The notes beneath the pieces are model-generated. The model ran no database searches and was not told the DNA's origin. It was given only the letters and a program-made list of their open reading frames with translations. DNA of 64,000 bases. It comes from Mesorhizobium erdmanii USDA 3471 (GTDB taxonomy: Bacteria > Pseudomonadota > Alphaproteobacteria > Rhizobiales > Rhizobiaceae). The translations under genes and the position numbers were made by a program. Location: assembly GCF_000472705.1 (NCBI RefSeq), contig NZ_AXAE01000012.1:145716-209715 (forward strand). Direction: 5' to 3'. Shown here piece by piece: positions 1-8,486 of this stretch (position 1 is the first letter of the stretch; each line of letters begins with the position of its first letter).

Positions 1-321
1 CTTTCCCTGCCGTCCGATAGCGCTTGGGCGCGCTGCCGGTGGCGCGCTTGAAGGCGTTGCTGAAGGCGCTTTCGGAGGCGTAGCCGAGCGAGCGGGCAAG
101 CACGGCCACCGGCGTATCCTCCTCGCGAAGCGCGCGCTCGGCCAGATGCATGCGCCATTCAGTCAAATAGGTCAGTGGCGCGACGCCGGCGGTCCGCTTG
201 AAATGGAAGGCGAAACTGGTGCGCGACATGGCGGCGGCCCTGGCGAGGTCCTCCAGATGCCAGTCGCGGCCGGGGTCGCCATGCATCAGCCGCAGCGCCG
301 GCGCCAGGCGCGGGTCGGAAC
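1..321 (-). pseudogene. AraC-family regulator, C-terminal DNA-binding half only
   Basis: Read leftward from about 321, the frame encodes a typical AraC two-helix-turn-helix domain: a segment with SDPRLAPALRLMH, then LEDLARAAAMSRTSFAFHF, TYLTEWRMHLAERAL and the second helix pair SLGYASESAFSNAFKR. The gene runs off the left edge, so its last residues are not visible. The N-terminal sensing domain of about 190 residues expected for the family is missing: homology stops abruptly at about 320, where sense-strand SDR coding sequence begins. A DNA-binding fragment without a start region is unlikely to be expressed properly. The family call is firm; the pseudogene call rests on the missing 5' half. 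Confidence 0.75.
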
Positions 322-866
322 GCGCCGCCTGGGATTTCATCGCGCGAGAAGGGCGCGGCCTCGAACTGTCCGTGGTCAATCCGGTGGCGGTGCTGGGCCC
401 GGTGCTGGCCGCCGACTTCTCGCATTCGATCTGGCTGATCAAGCGGTTGATGGACGGCATGCCCGGCTGCCCGAAGGTCAACTCGGGCTATGTCGACGTG
501 CGCGACCTGGCCGATCTCCATTTGCTGGCAATGACCAGCCCTGTCGCAAAAGGCGAGCGCTTCATCGGCATTTCGGGCCATAGCCTTTGGATGGCCGAAG
601 TCGCCGACGTGCTGCGTCAGCGCATGGGCGCGGCGGCAAGCAAGGTGCCGAAGCGCGAAATCCCCAATTGGGTCATCCGCCTCCTGGCGCTGCGCGGCGA
701 TCCGACGACCAGGATGCTGGCCAGGCATCTCGGCGTGATGATGGACGCCACCAGCGAAAAGGCGACGCGACTGCTCGGCTGGACACCGCGCCCGGCCGAG
801 GAAGCGATCGTCGCGACGGCCGAGAGCCTGCTGCGGCTGGGCTTGGTGGGCGGGTCGAAAGGCTAG
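318..866 (+). pseudogene. NAD-dependent epimerase/dihydroflavonol-reductase-like SDR, N-terminus missing
   Basis: The open frame carries the C-terminal half of an extended SDR. It begins with ERAAWDFIARE, the stretch after the catalytic YxxxK helix, and continues through ELSVVNPVAVLGPVL, VDVRDLADLHLLAM and the C-terminal segment RLLGWTPRPAEEAI. About 150 N-terminal residues are absent, including the GxxGxxG Rossmann motif and the Tyr-Lys catalytic pair. The frame is open further upstream only because it runs antisense through the AraC fragment. The gene probably once diverged from the AraC regulator, a common arrangement for this reductase type. The remaining part cannot bind cofactor normally. 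Confidence 0.75.
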
Positions 867-952
867 GCAAGGGGCGACACCTTGCGACGGTCTTGTCTCG
901 CAGGGTTTTCTTAGCCGGCCTGCGTTCAGGTTTTCTCGGGTGACTGAGATGT

Positions 953-987
953 GGTTCCTCTCCCCCACTCAGTGGGGCGAGGAAACC
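953..987. terminator. Hairpin between SDR remnant and radical SAM gene
   Basis: The arms GGTTCCTCTCCCCCACT and AGTGGGGCGAGGAAACC pair almost perfectly around a single unpaired base, about 90 bases after the SDR stop. No T-run follows, so it could be a transcript-end hairpin or a small extragenic palindrome. Confidence 0.4.
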
Positions 988-1071
988 AAGCGTCCGGCCA
1001 TCTCGCAACTTGTGGCCTTCAGCCCTTCGCCCCAATGCTGTATCCAACGGCCCGAGTGCAAGGAGCCTTGG

Positions 1072-2169
1072 ATGACCGCAACGCTTACAAACGCCGAAGC
1101 CGCCCCCGACTGGCAGGACGATGTCCGCCAAGGGGTGCGCCATGTCCGTGACCTCGACCGCCTGCCGCTGTCGCCCGCCGAGCGCGCCACCGCTCAAGCA
1201 GCCGCCACCCTTCACAAGGTGCGCGCGCCGAAAGCCTATCTCGACCTGATCGACTGGAACGATCCGGCCGATCCGATCCGGGCGCAGGTGATCCCGTCGC
1301 CGGACGAACTGGTGGAAACGGAGGGCGAGCTTGGCGATCCGATCGCCGACCATGAGTTCAGCCCGGTGCCGCGATTGACGCATCGCCATGCCGACCGGGT
1401 GCTGCTGTTCCCGACCTATCAATGCGCGGTCTATTGCCGGTTCTGCTTCCGCAAGGAATCGCTGACCTCGATCGGGCGCGGCTATACGCGCGAGGCGCTG
1501 GAGCCGGCGCTGGCCTATATATCAGATCATGCCGAAATCCGCGAGGTGATCCTGACTGGCGGCGACCCGCTGTCGCTGCCCGACAAGGCGCTGGCCGAAA
1601 TCCGGGCGCGTATCGAGGCCATTTCCCATGTGCGGCTCTTACGCATCCACACCCGCGTGCCGGTGGCGCTGCCGTCGCGCATAACATCAGGGCTTGTGGA
1701 AGCCTTGCAGGGCCGGCTGATGGTCACGGTCGTCACTCATTTCAACCACGCGCGCGAGATCACCGATGCAGCGGAGGCGGCCTGCCGCACCATGCGCCAG
1801 GCGGGCTTCGTGCTGCTCAACCAGAGCGTTCTCCTGAAAGGCATCAACGACAGCGTCGAGGTGCTGGAAGAGCTCTGCCGCGAGCTGATGTACCGGCTGG
1901 GGGTGAAACCCTATTACCTGCACCATGGCGACCTTGCGCGCGGCATGGCGCACCGCCGCACCACGATTGCCGAAGGCCAGGGGCTGGTGGAGGCGTTGCG
2001 GGCGCGCCTGTCGGGCATCTGCAATCCCGTCTATGTGCTCGACCTGCCGGAGGGCGGCGGCAAGGTGCCGATCGGGCCTTGTCATGTCGAGGCACGGGAC
2101 GGGGAGAATTGGCGTATTCGCGGGCTGGATGGGCTGGTGAGGGACTATCGGGAGATCGTCGGCGAATAG
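1072..2169 (+). CDS. Lysine 2,3-aminomutase family radical SAM enzyme (KamA/EpmB-like)
   Basis: This 365-residue protein has the radical SAM cluster motif CAVYCRFC (Cys118, Cys122, Cys125) and the PLP-lysine loop LPEGGGKVPIG (Lys331), both hallmarks of lysine 2,3-aminomutases. The family moves the alpha-amino group of lysine to the beta carbon using a 5'-deoxyadenosyl radical. The short EpmB branch does this before beta-lysine is attached to elongation factor P. The length and the absence of a long C-terminal extension fit the EpmB-like branch better than the catabolic enzyme, but no efp or epmA gene is visible here, so the substrate is uncertain. The ATG at 1072 is chosen because AAGGAG lies eight bases upstream. 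Confidence 0.85.
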   Translation: MTATLTNAEAAPDWQDDVRQGVRHVRDLDRLPLSPAERATAQAAATLHKVRAPKAYLDLIDWNDPADPIRAQVIPSPDELVETEGELGDPIADHEFSPVPRLTHRHADRVLLFPTYQCAVYCRFCFRKESLTSIGRGYTREALEPALAYISDHAEIREVILTGGDPLSLPDKALAEIRARIEAISHVRLLRIHTRVPVALPSRITSGLVEALQGRLMVTVVTHFNHAREITDAAEAACRTMRQAGFVLLNQSVLLKGINDSVEVLEELCRELMYRLGVKPYYLHHGDLARGMAHRRTTIAEGQGLVEALRARLSGICNPVYVLDLPEGGGKVPIGPCHVEARDGENWRIRGLDGLVRDYREIVGE

Positions 2170-2179
2170 GGCAGCTGCG

Positions 2180-2839
2180 CTATTGCCGGACAAACGCCAG
2201 CACGACCACGCGCGGGGCAATGCAGTATGCGAGGCTGACCTTGCGGCCGGTCCTCGTCGTCGCACCGCCCGCGTCGAGGTCCACGGCGATATCCTCATAG
2301 CCCAGCACCTCGCGATCGAGCGGATAGACCGCCTTGTAGACCGCTTCCTTGGCGGCAAAGAGGATGCGGCCGGCAAGAGGCCGGTCGGCCGTCTCCATCC
2401 GGTCGGCCGTGGTTGCAACGAGCGCGAAAATGTCGTCGGGCAGGGGCAGCGCCGGCTCGACGTCGATGCCGAGCGCGCCGATATCGGCAATTCGCGCTAT
2501 CGCCGCCACGGCCATGTCGTCGTCATGAGCGAGCGAGCCGATCATCCCTTCCGGCCAGACCGGCGCTGCGGATGGCGCGCGCGGAATGGCGATGTCGCCG
2601 ATGCCGATATCGGCCAGCAGCCGGTGCGCGATCCAGCGGGCCGCACCGCTGGCACGCCGCGTGGCCGGCTGGCGCGCGGCGATGGAACGCGCTTCCTGCG
2701 GCAGCAGATGAGCCTCGTCGCCTTCGCGTATGAGGCGGCATCCGGCGTATACTCCACCAGGTGCGATAGCGGCCAGGGCCTGCGCCAGAGAGACCTCCTC
2801 GGGCAGGTTGGGTATGGAAGGATCGGCGGGGGGCATCAT
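2180..2839 (-). CDS. 4'-phosphopantetheinyl transferase (Sfp/EntD type)
   Basis: The 219-residue protein shows the family signatures in order: WPEGMIGSLAHDDD (residues 95-108), GIDVEP (124-129, metal-binding Asp/Glu) and FAAKEAVYKAVYP (161-173). It transfers phosphopantetheine from CoA to the carrier-domain serine of peptide or polyketide synthases. It is the last gene of a leftward operon; its start codon overlaps the stop of the GNAT gene, and the NRPS with one carrier domain is the first gene. This strongly suggests that its job is to activate that NRPS. Its stop faces the radical SAM gene ten bases away. Confidence 0.88.
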   Translation of the reverse strand: MMPPADPSIPNLPEEVSLAQALAAIAPGGVYAGCRLIREGDEAHLLPQEARSIAARQPATRRASGAARWIAHRLLADIGIGDIAIPRAPSAAPVWPEGMIGSLAHDDDMAVAAIARIADIGALGIDVEPALPLPDDIFALVATTADRMETADRPLAGRILFAAKEAVYKAVYPLDREVLGYEDIAVDLDAGGATTRTGRKVSLAYCIAPRVVVLAFVRQ

Positions 2840-3318
2840 CGGTTGCCAGCGGCCGCCGGCAGGACGAGGTCGGCGATCATTTCGCCATCCTCGTCGAGCC
2901 CTTCCTCGACGAAACCGGCGGCGCGATAGAGCCGGCGCGCGGCGTCGTTTTCCGGCTCGTAGCAGATGGAAACGTGGCTGATGTGGCCGAGCCCCTGGAT
3001 TTCGTGCAGCACCTGGCGCAACGCGGCCTTGCCGTAGCCTCTACCCTGCCAGGCGCGGTCGATCATGAAGCGATAGATGCGCGCCTCGTCGTCATCGCGT
3101 GGCGCTTCGTACATCAGGAAGCCGACGACGCTATCGCCGGCCATGATTGCGCGCGGCCGCGCGTCCCTGTCGGATTTGGCTTCGCACAGCGAGGCCGCAT
3201 TGCCTGCGACGAAATCCATCTGCTCCGGGGCCAGCCGCAGCGCGGTGACCAAGGCACTGTTGGCAGGGGTCACCGGGGCGATCCGAACGTCCATCGTGTT
3301 TCCGGATCGCTCTGTCAC
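2836..3318 (-). CDS. GNAT-family N-acetyltransferase
   Basis: The protein is about 160 residues long with the acetyl-CoA-binding motif RAWQGRGYGKAAL and the following helix. The C-terminal segment NDAARRLYRAAGFVEEG is typical of GNAT enzymes. The GTG start at 3318 is preferred because GGAGG lies four bases upstream; an internal ATG at 3294 has only a weak site. The gene lies 29 bases after the NRPS stop and overlaps the phosphopantetheinyl transferase start, so all three are probably cotranscribed. It may acetylate the NRPS product (perhaps an amine) or protect the host from it; the sequence does not fix the substrate. Confidence 0.82.
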   Translation of the reverse strand: MTERSGNTMDVRIAPVTPANSALVTALRLAPEQMDFVAGNAASLCEAKSDRDARPRAIMAGDSVVGFLMYEAPRDDDEARIYRFMIDRAWQGRGYGKAALRQVLHEIQGLGHISHVSICYEPENDAARRLYRAAGFVEEGLDEDGEMIADLVLPAAAGNR

Positions 3319-3347
3319 GTGACCTCCAATGCTATCGGGATCCGATG

Positions 3348-6300
3348 TCAGGATGACGCCCTGGAGCCGTCATCCATGATCGGTTCGACGAACCGGTGCA
3401 GCTTGGCAGGGTTGCCGCGCCAGATCGAGTTGGGCTCCAGCACTTCGCCCTTCATCACGAAGGAGTCGGCATCGACCATCGATCCCTTGCCCATCACGAC
3501 GCCGTAATGGACGAAGGCCGAAGGTCCGAGCGTGCAACCGTCACCGATGCGGATGAAGTCCGACTTGAACGCACCTTCTTCCAGCGAATGGGCCTGGAGG
3601 ACGCAACCCTCGTTGAGCGTGACGTCATCGCCGATCTCCACCAGAGAGCGTTCGGTCAGGTTGCTGCCACCGTCATAGACGCGCTTGCCGACCTTGACGC
3701 CCAGCATGCGCAGGATCATCGGCCGGAACGGCGTGCCGGCGAACAGGTTGACAATTGGCGAATCCGCGAGCTTCCAGTGGCGTTCGTGGCGCCAGAAGTC
3801 GACATCGTAGATCGTCGTCATTCGCGGCTTCAGCTTGCCAAAACCAAGGCTTGCGCGTTCGACGAAGATGTAGAACGGAATGGTGATCGCCGACGTCAGG
3901 ATCACGGCGACGAAGAGAGCGACCTCCGCCCATTCGGTATAATAATTCAGCGCGCGGTCCCAGATCGCCAGCGTGGCGAACAGCATGACCCATTGCGTTG
4001 CCATGAACAGAAGGATCGTCACCAGGTTGTGGCGGTTCTTGAACGGGATGCGCTGGCGCCGGTCGGCCTCGTCGACACCGGCGATGAGTTCCTTGTCGCG
4101 ATTGACCATGCGCGGGATTTCAAAGGCAGGCGACCCGAGAAGGCCGACATTCTCGCGCACCGGTCCATCGATGGGGATCATCACCTTGGTGCCGAGCAGG
4201 ACATTGTCGCCCGTGCGTCCATCCGGCGGATAGTAGATGTTGTTGCCGAGATAGTTGCGCTCGCCGATGCGGGTCGGCTCCAGCCGGAACGCGGAGGCGG
4301 ACTTGTGCACATTGATCATGAACAGCCCGTCCGACACCATGGTCTCGGTGCCGATCTCGCACAGAAGCGGGTTTTCATGCTGCTGGTTGGAGCCGAAGTT
4401 GGAACCGGTCTGCACCACCTTGTTGAGGTTCCAGCCGATGGCACGCATGTAATGGACGATGGCCGAGCTGTCGCCGAACAGCAGTCCCAGCACGCGCGAA
4501 TTGCTGGAGAATTCGGAGACGGTCTGCAGCCAATAGCGGAAGCCGTAGAGCGTATAGGTGCGCCCGGGCTTCAGGATCAGGCTGAACAGGCGCGGCACCA
4601 CCGTGGCGGCGAAAAAGGCCACGGCGATATAACCGAACAGCGTGACCGTGGTGCCGATCGCGACGAGACCGATCGTCTCCTGATAGTCGTCGCCGACATA
4701 CTCCCAATAGCTGTGGAACAGGAGCGGCAGCGGGGTGATGACGGCGAACAGGAGCACCAGCTGAACGGCTTCATAGAGGAAGCGCCGGATCTCGTAAGGG
4801 TTCGCGGTGCGTACCTTGCAATAGTCGGCCGTGGTCGGCACGGCCGGCGATCCATGCCAGTGCTCGCCGTCGGGAATGCTTTGCCCGCTCTGCAGCGAGG
4901 ACGAATGGCCGAGCTGGCCGCCGTCGCCGATCGAGGTGTCGATGTCGAGCGTCGAGCCGACGCCGACAAAGGCATCACGGCCGATGCTGAGCGGCCCGGT
5001 GTGGATATAGCCGGCCTGGGCGCGATAGCCGAGGATCATCGATTCCTTGCGAAGGATCGTGTTGGCGCCGATCGAAATCAGGTCCGTGCAGACGGGCACG
5101 GATTTCGATTCGATGACGGCGTTGTGGCCGAGCCTGGTGCCGAGAAGCCTGAGATAGAAGCTATAGAGCGGGCTGCCGCGGAACAGCACGACGGGCGCCG
5201 TGCGGATCAGTGTCTTGACCACCCAGAAGCGATAGTAGCGCCACCCCCAGATGGGAAACGCCTCGGCCTTCCAGCGGCCGACAAGCAGCCATTTCATGGC
5301 AACGGCAAAGCCGGACATGCCGAAGAACACGCCGGCGGACAGCGCCACGCACCTGACATAGAGCTGCAGCGGCTCGTCGAGCGTGTCGTAGACCCAGTCG
5401 AGGCCATTGTCGATCACCCACACCGCAGCGTAGCTGTAGGCGAGGTAGAACGAAAGCTGGCCCGCTCCGCAGGTCCAATAGGCAAGGTTCGAGGCCTGGC
5501 GGGTGAGGACGGGTTCGTTGGTGGCCGTCGTCATCTCTTCGGCCACGCTCAGATGCTTGGCCAGGCGCGCGACCGTCGGATAGAGGTAGATATCGCGCAT
5601 GGACGTCGTCGCCCATTCCTTGCGGGTGCGCACGCGGGCGCAGAAATGCGCCATCAGCAGCGAGTTGGCGCCGAGATCGTCGAAGAAATCGTCCTCGACC
5701 GACACCGCGTCGAATTTCAGCACCGCGGCCAGCGCGTCGGCGAGGAAACGCTCGTCGTCATTGCGGGGCGCAATCATCTCCCCATTGCCGGAGAGCCGCA
5801 CGCTGGTCGGCTTCGGCAGTTGGCGCAGATCGACCTTGTTCGACACCGTCATCGGGATTGCTGGCAGTTCCTCCAGGTAGGAGGGCACCATGTAGTCCGG
5901 CAGGCGCCGCTTCATCGTCTGGGCAAGATCGGCGCGCGAGAGCGCCGGCGCCCCGGCCTTGGGCGCGTAATAGGCGACGAGCTCGACGCGGCCGGGCTCG
6001 ATCTCCCAGGTGGTGACGGCGGCCTGCGCGATGGCGGGCTGGTCCAGCAACACCGCCTCGATCTCGCCGAGCTCGATGCGATAGCCGCGGATCTTCACCT
6101 GGGTGTCGATGCGCCCGGCATATTCGATCTCGCCATCGCCGTTGATCCGGCCAAGATCACCCGTGCGGTAGATACGCTTCGACGGATTGTTCGGCAGGCC
6201 GAGGAAATCGGGGATGAACTTCTGTTCGGTCAGGTCTTGCCTGTTGAGATAGCCGACGGCGAGGCCGATGCCGGCGATGCCTATTTCGCCCAGTTCGCCA

Positions 6301-7490
6301 GGCTCGGCAAGTTCCGGCAGCGAAGGGTCGAGAATGACGATGGAATAGGTGGGCAGCGGCGCGCCGATGGTGACAGGCTTGTCCGGCGTCAGCGCGCCCA
6401 TCGTTGCCGTGACGGTCGCCTCCGTCGGGCCATAGGTGTTGAGGATCTGCCGGCCCGGCTTCGACCAGCGCACCACCAGATTGTGCGGGCAAGCCTCGCC
6501 GCCGACCAGCAGCGTGCGCAGGCTGGGCACATCCGAAGTCATCGACGAGAGAAGCGTCGGGCTGCAGGCGATGCAGGTGATGTCATGATGGCGCAGGAAA
6601 TCCGCCAGTTCCTCGCCGACGAGTGGCAACTGGCCGGGTGCCGGCACCACGGTGGCGCCGGCGACGAACGGCACCCAGATCTCCTCGGAGGAAAAGTCGA
6701 AGGCGATGGTCATGCCCTGGTAGACGCGATCGCCGGGCTTGTAGCCATAGGATGCGGCGGCGACGCGGATGAAGTTGACGAAGCTCTGGTGCCTGATGGC
6801 GACGCCCTTCGGCCTGCCGGTGGTGCCGGAGGTGTAGAGGATGTAGCAGATATCTTCGATCGCCGTGGCGGCCGGCCCGTTGGTCGGCTTCAGCGGCGCG
6901 CTGGACTGTTTGGAGATCTCGGCGGCGGCGCTGTCGATCAGTACATGCGGAACCGGCAACTGGTCAGCCCGCGACGCATAGGTGGCGATGGTGACGACCA
7001 GGCTGACGCTGGCGTCTTCGATGATGAGCGCCATGCGCTCCTGCGGAAAAGCGGTGGCCAGCGGCACGAAGGCGGCGCCCGCCTTCACGACGGCGAGCAA
7101 GGCGACATAGGTTTCCGCCGACCGGTCGAGGATAAGCCCGACCCGGTGGCCCGGGCGCACGCCGCGCTTGACCAGCAGGCGGGCGAACTGGTTGGCCCGG
7201 CTGTCGAGCTCCTGATAGGTCCAGGTGCGTCCTTCGGAGATCACCGCCGGCAGCGTGGCGAATGTCTTGGCGAGCTGTTCGAAGACGGCATCGAGCCGCT
7301 CGCCCGGCTGACCTGCCCGGGCGAAGTCCGCGCCGGTCAGGATCTGGTCGTGCGCCGCCAGGGGCCGCTGAGCGCCCCTGATGAGCGCATCGACGGCAGC
7401 CAGGCCATTTTCGGCCAGCCCGGTTTCGGGCTCTCGATCCAGTCTTGCCGTGCCCCTGTCGAGTGCGGCGATATCGACACCGTGATCCAT
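3348..7490 (-). CDS. Pls/PosA-type nonribosomal peptide synthetase with hexapeptide/membrane C-terminus
   Basis: This 1380-residue protein has one adenylation domain (about 65-565), shown by YTSGTTGRPKG at 219-229, NTYGPTE at 351-357, YRTGDL at 441-446 and NKVDLRQLP at 551-559. One carrier domain follows (about 575-650, LGANS with Ser610). There is no classical condensation or thioesterase domain. The last 700 residues hold several membrane segments alternating with left-handed beta-helix (hexapeptide) stretches, the layout of poly-lysine synthetase-like Pls/PosA enzymes. A homopolymer or an amino-acid conjugate made at the membrane is therefore plausible. The ATG at 7490 gives the family's usual beginning; the frame stays open upstream, but that stretch looks like promoter DNA. 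Confidence 0.85.
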   Translation of the reverse strand: MDHGVDIAALDRGTARLDREPETGLAENGLAAVDALIRGAQRPLAAHDQILTGADFARAGQPGERLDAVFEQLAKTFATLPAVISEGRTWTYQELDSRANQFARLLVKRGVRPGHRVGLILDRSAETYVALLAVVKAGAAFVPLATAFPQERMALIIEDASVSLVVTIATYASRADQLPVPHVLIDSAAAEISKQSSAPLKPTNGPAATAIEDICYILYTSGTTGRPKGVAIRHQSFVNFIRVAAASYGYKPGDRVYQGMTIAFDFSSEEIWVPFVAGATVVPAPGQLPLVGEELADFLRHHDITCIACSPTLLSSMTSDVPSLRTLLVGGEACPHNLVVRWSKPGRQILNTYGPTEATVTATMGALTPDKPVTIGAPLPTYSIVILDPSLPELAEPGELGEIGIAGIGLAVGYLNRQDLTEQKFIPDFLGLPNNPSKRIYRTGDLGRINGDGEIEYAGRIDTQVKIRGYRIELGEIEAVLLDQPAIAQAAVTTWEIEPGRVELVAYYAPKAGAPALSRADLAQTMKRRLPDYMVPSYLEELPAIPMTVSNKVDLRQLPKPTSVRLSGNGEMIAPRNDDERFLADALAAVLKFDAVSVEDDFFDDLGANSLLMAHFCARVRTRKEWATTSMRDIYLYPTVARLAKHLSVAEEMTTATNEPVLTRQASNLAYWTCGAGQLSFYLAYSYAAVWVIDNGLDWVYDTLDEPLQLYVRCVALSAGVFFGMSGFAVAMKWLLVGRWKAEAFPIWGWRYYRFWVVKTLIRTAPVVLFRGSPLYSFYLRLLGTRLGHNAVIESKSVPVCTDLISIGANTILRKESMILGYRAQAGYIHTGPLSIGRDAFVGVGSTLDIDTSIGDGGQLGHSSSLQSGQSIPDGEHWHGSPAVPTTADYCKVRTANPYEIRRFLYEAVQLVLLFAVITPLPLLFHSYWEYVGDDYQETIGLVAIGTTVTLFGYIAVAFFAATVVPRLFSLILKPGRTYTLYGFRYWLQTVSEFSSNSRVLGLLFGDSSAIVHYMRAIGWNLNKVVQTGSNFGSNQQHENPLLCEIGTETMVSDGLFMINVHKSASAFRLEPTRIGERNYLGNNIYYPPDGRTGDNVLLGTKVMIPIDGPVRENVGLLGSPAFEIPRMVNRDKELIAGVDEADRRQRIPFKNRHNLVTILLFMATQWVMLFATLAIWDRALNYYTEWAEVALFVAVILTSAITIPFYIFVERASLGFGKLKPRMTTIYDVDFWRHERHWKLADSPIVNLFAGTPFRPMILRMLGVKVGKRVYDGGSNLTERSLVEIGDDVTLNEGCVLQAHSLEEGAFKSDFIRIGDGCTLGPSAFVHYGVVMGKGSMVDADSFVMKGEVLEPNSIWRGNPAKLHRFVEPIMDDGSRASS

Positions 7491-7828
7491 TTCCAAACTT
7501 TCTCGTCCTGACCCAGCATCGCCGGGTGCGTCACGCCGCCGTGTCGGTGGACATTGCTGGCTGCGCCGCCGTCGCGATTGCGGCGGCCGATTCCCGGCCT
7601 TTGAGGCATGCTTATGCCATCCGATCTTTTCGTCAGTTTTTCCGAACTGTTGAATTTTGTTTCTGAAGTGTGTCTGAGCGCTTTTTCCGCACGGCTGTCG
7701 TCGCCAGTTTCCACCGTCCAAAAAAATCTCGACACCCTGGGAATAAAGCACCGCCCCGCCGGGTCTTCCCTGTAGCGGGGCCATTCACCGGCCCGCGACC
7801 CGAAGAAACGAAACAAGGATTTATCAAG
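7491..7828. other. Divergent intergenic region between NRPS operon and DUF680 gene
   Basis: This 338-base gap should hold the promoters of the leftward NRPS operon and the rightward DUF680 gene. It contains a T-rich patch (7619-7670) and a short hairpin with arms CCCCGC (7754-7759) and GCGGGG (7775-7780). I could not assign a convincing -35/-10 pair. Confidence 0.4.
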
Positions 7829-8077
7829 ATGACCAAGCTCGCCCTCGGCGTGGCTGCGATGCTGCTCGCCTCGAGTGCTGCCTTTGCCGGCAGCGACCAT
7901 TTCGGCGCCGACAATGCCAACCAGCCTGTCGCTTCCGTCGACACCAATGCCACCGCTTCGATCCCCTACGCGGCGCAGCAGAATGGCGCCGACGCGCGGG
8001 TGACGACCGGGCCGAGCCAGGGTTCGGTTCAGGACATCATCGACCAGCACAATCGCGACAGCCTCTGGGGCCGCTAA
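7829..8077 (+). CDS. DUF680 small exported protein (copy 1)
   Basis: The 82-residue protein has a cleavable signal peptide (MTKLALGVAAMLLASSAAFA) followed at once by GSDHFG, the hallmark of DUF680 proteins described from Mesorhizobium. The mature part is small and polar and ends in a WGR tail. AAGGA precedes the ATG at 7829. Two relatives lie at 8118 and 11193; all share the signal peptide, the GSDHFG block and a C-terminal WG. The function is unknown; the protein is probably periplasmic or secreted. Confidence 0.82.
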   Translation: MTKLALGVAAMLLASSAAFAGSDHFGADNANQPVASVDTNATASIPYAAQQNGADARVTTGPSQGSVQDIIDQHNRDSLWGR

Positions 8078-8117
8078 GCGCCCTCAAGCAATCTCTCAAC
8101 AAACAGGAACCATCGAC

Positions 8118-8339
8118 ATGAAAAACATCGCTCTTGCCGCCGCCGCCATTCTCGTGGCCACCACCAGCGCCTTTGCCGGCAGCGACCATTTTGGCGACCG
8201 CACCGTCAACCCGGCGGCCGCGACCATCGACAACACCTACACCGCCTCGATCCGCCGGCCGGACATGGTCCGCAACGGCATGCAGGCGACGATGAAATCT
8301 GATGCGGACGAACCCGGCCAGGGCATCTGGGGTCGCTGA
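8118..8339 (+). CDS. DUF680 small exported protein (copy 2)
   Basis: The 73-residue protein has a signal peptide ending in SAFA, then GSDHFGDRTVNPAAA, and a C-terminal GQGIWGR. It lies 40 bases downstream of copy 1 and shares its layout, so it is a tandem duplicate probably on the same transcript. A strong hairpin follows at 8391. No enzymatic motif is visible; the role is unknown and the location is probably periplasmic. Confidence 0.82.
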   Translation: MKNIALAAAAILVATTSAFAGSDHFGDRTVNPAAATIDNTYTASIRRPDMVRNGMQATMKSDADEPGQGIWGR

Positions 8340-8390
8340 GTTCGCGAGGGGTCCGGACCATCCCCGAGGTCCCGACCCCGACCGCATCGG

Positions 8391-8421
8391 GACGGAGGGC
8401 CATGTGGCGTGGCCCTCCGTC
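8391..8421 (+). terminator. Strong hairpin after DUF680 pair
   Basis: A 12-base perfect stem (GACGGAGGGCCA / TGGCCCTCCGTC) encloses a 7-base loop. It lies 52 bases after copy 2 and ahead of the hydrolase gene. No T-run follows, so the termination strength is uncertain. Confidence 0.5.
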
Positions 8422-8486
8422 ATCCCGCCGCGATTTCTCGTCTTTCGCGATTTGGTTTTCCGTCACGCAACCCACAGGAGACACCC

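Noticed and set aside
3396-7511. Very long plus-strand open frame of about 1370 codons
   Set aside because: It is antisense to the NRPS gene, whose motifs are unmistakable; the translation is Arg/Asp/His-rich with no domain, as expected for the shadow of a GC-rich gene.
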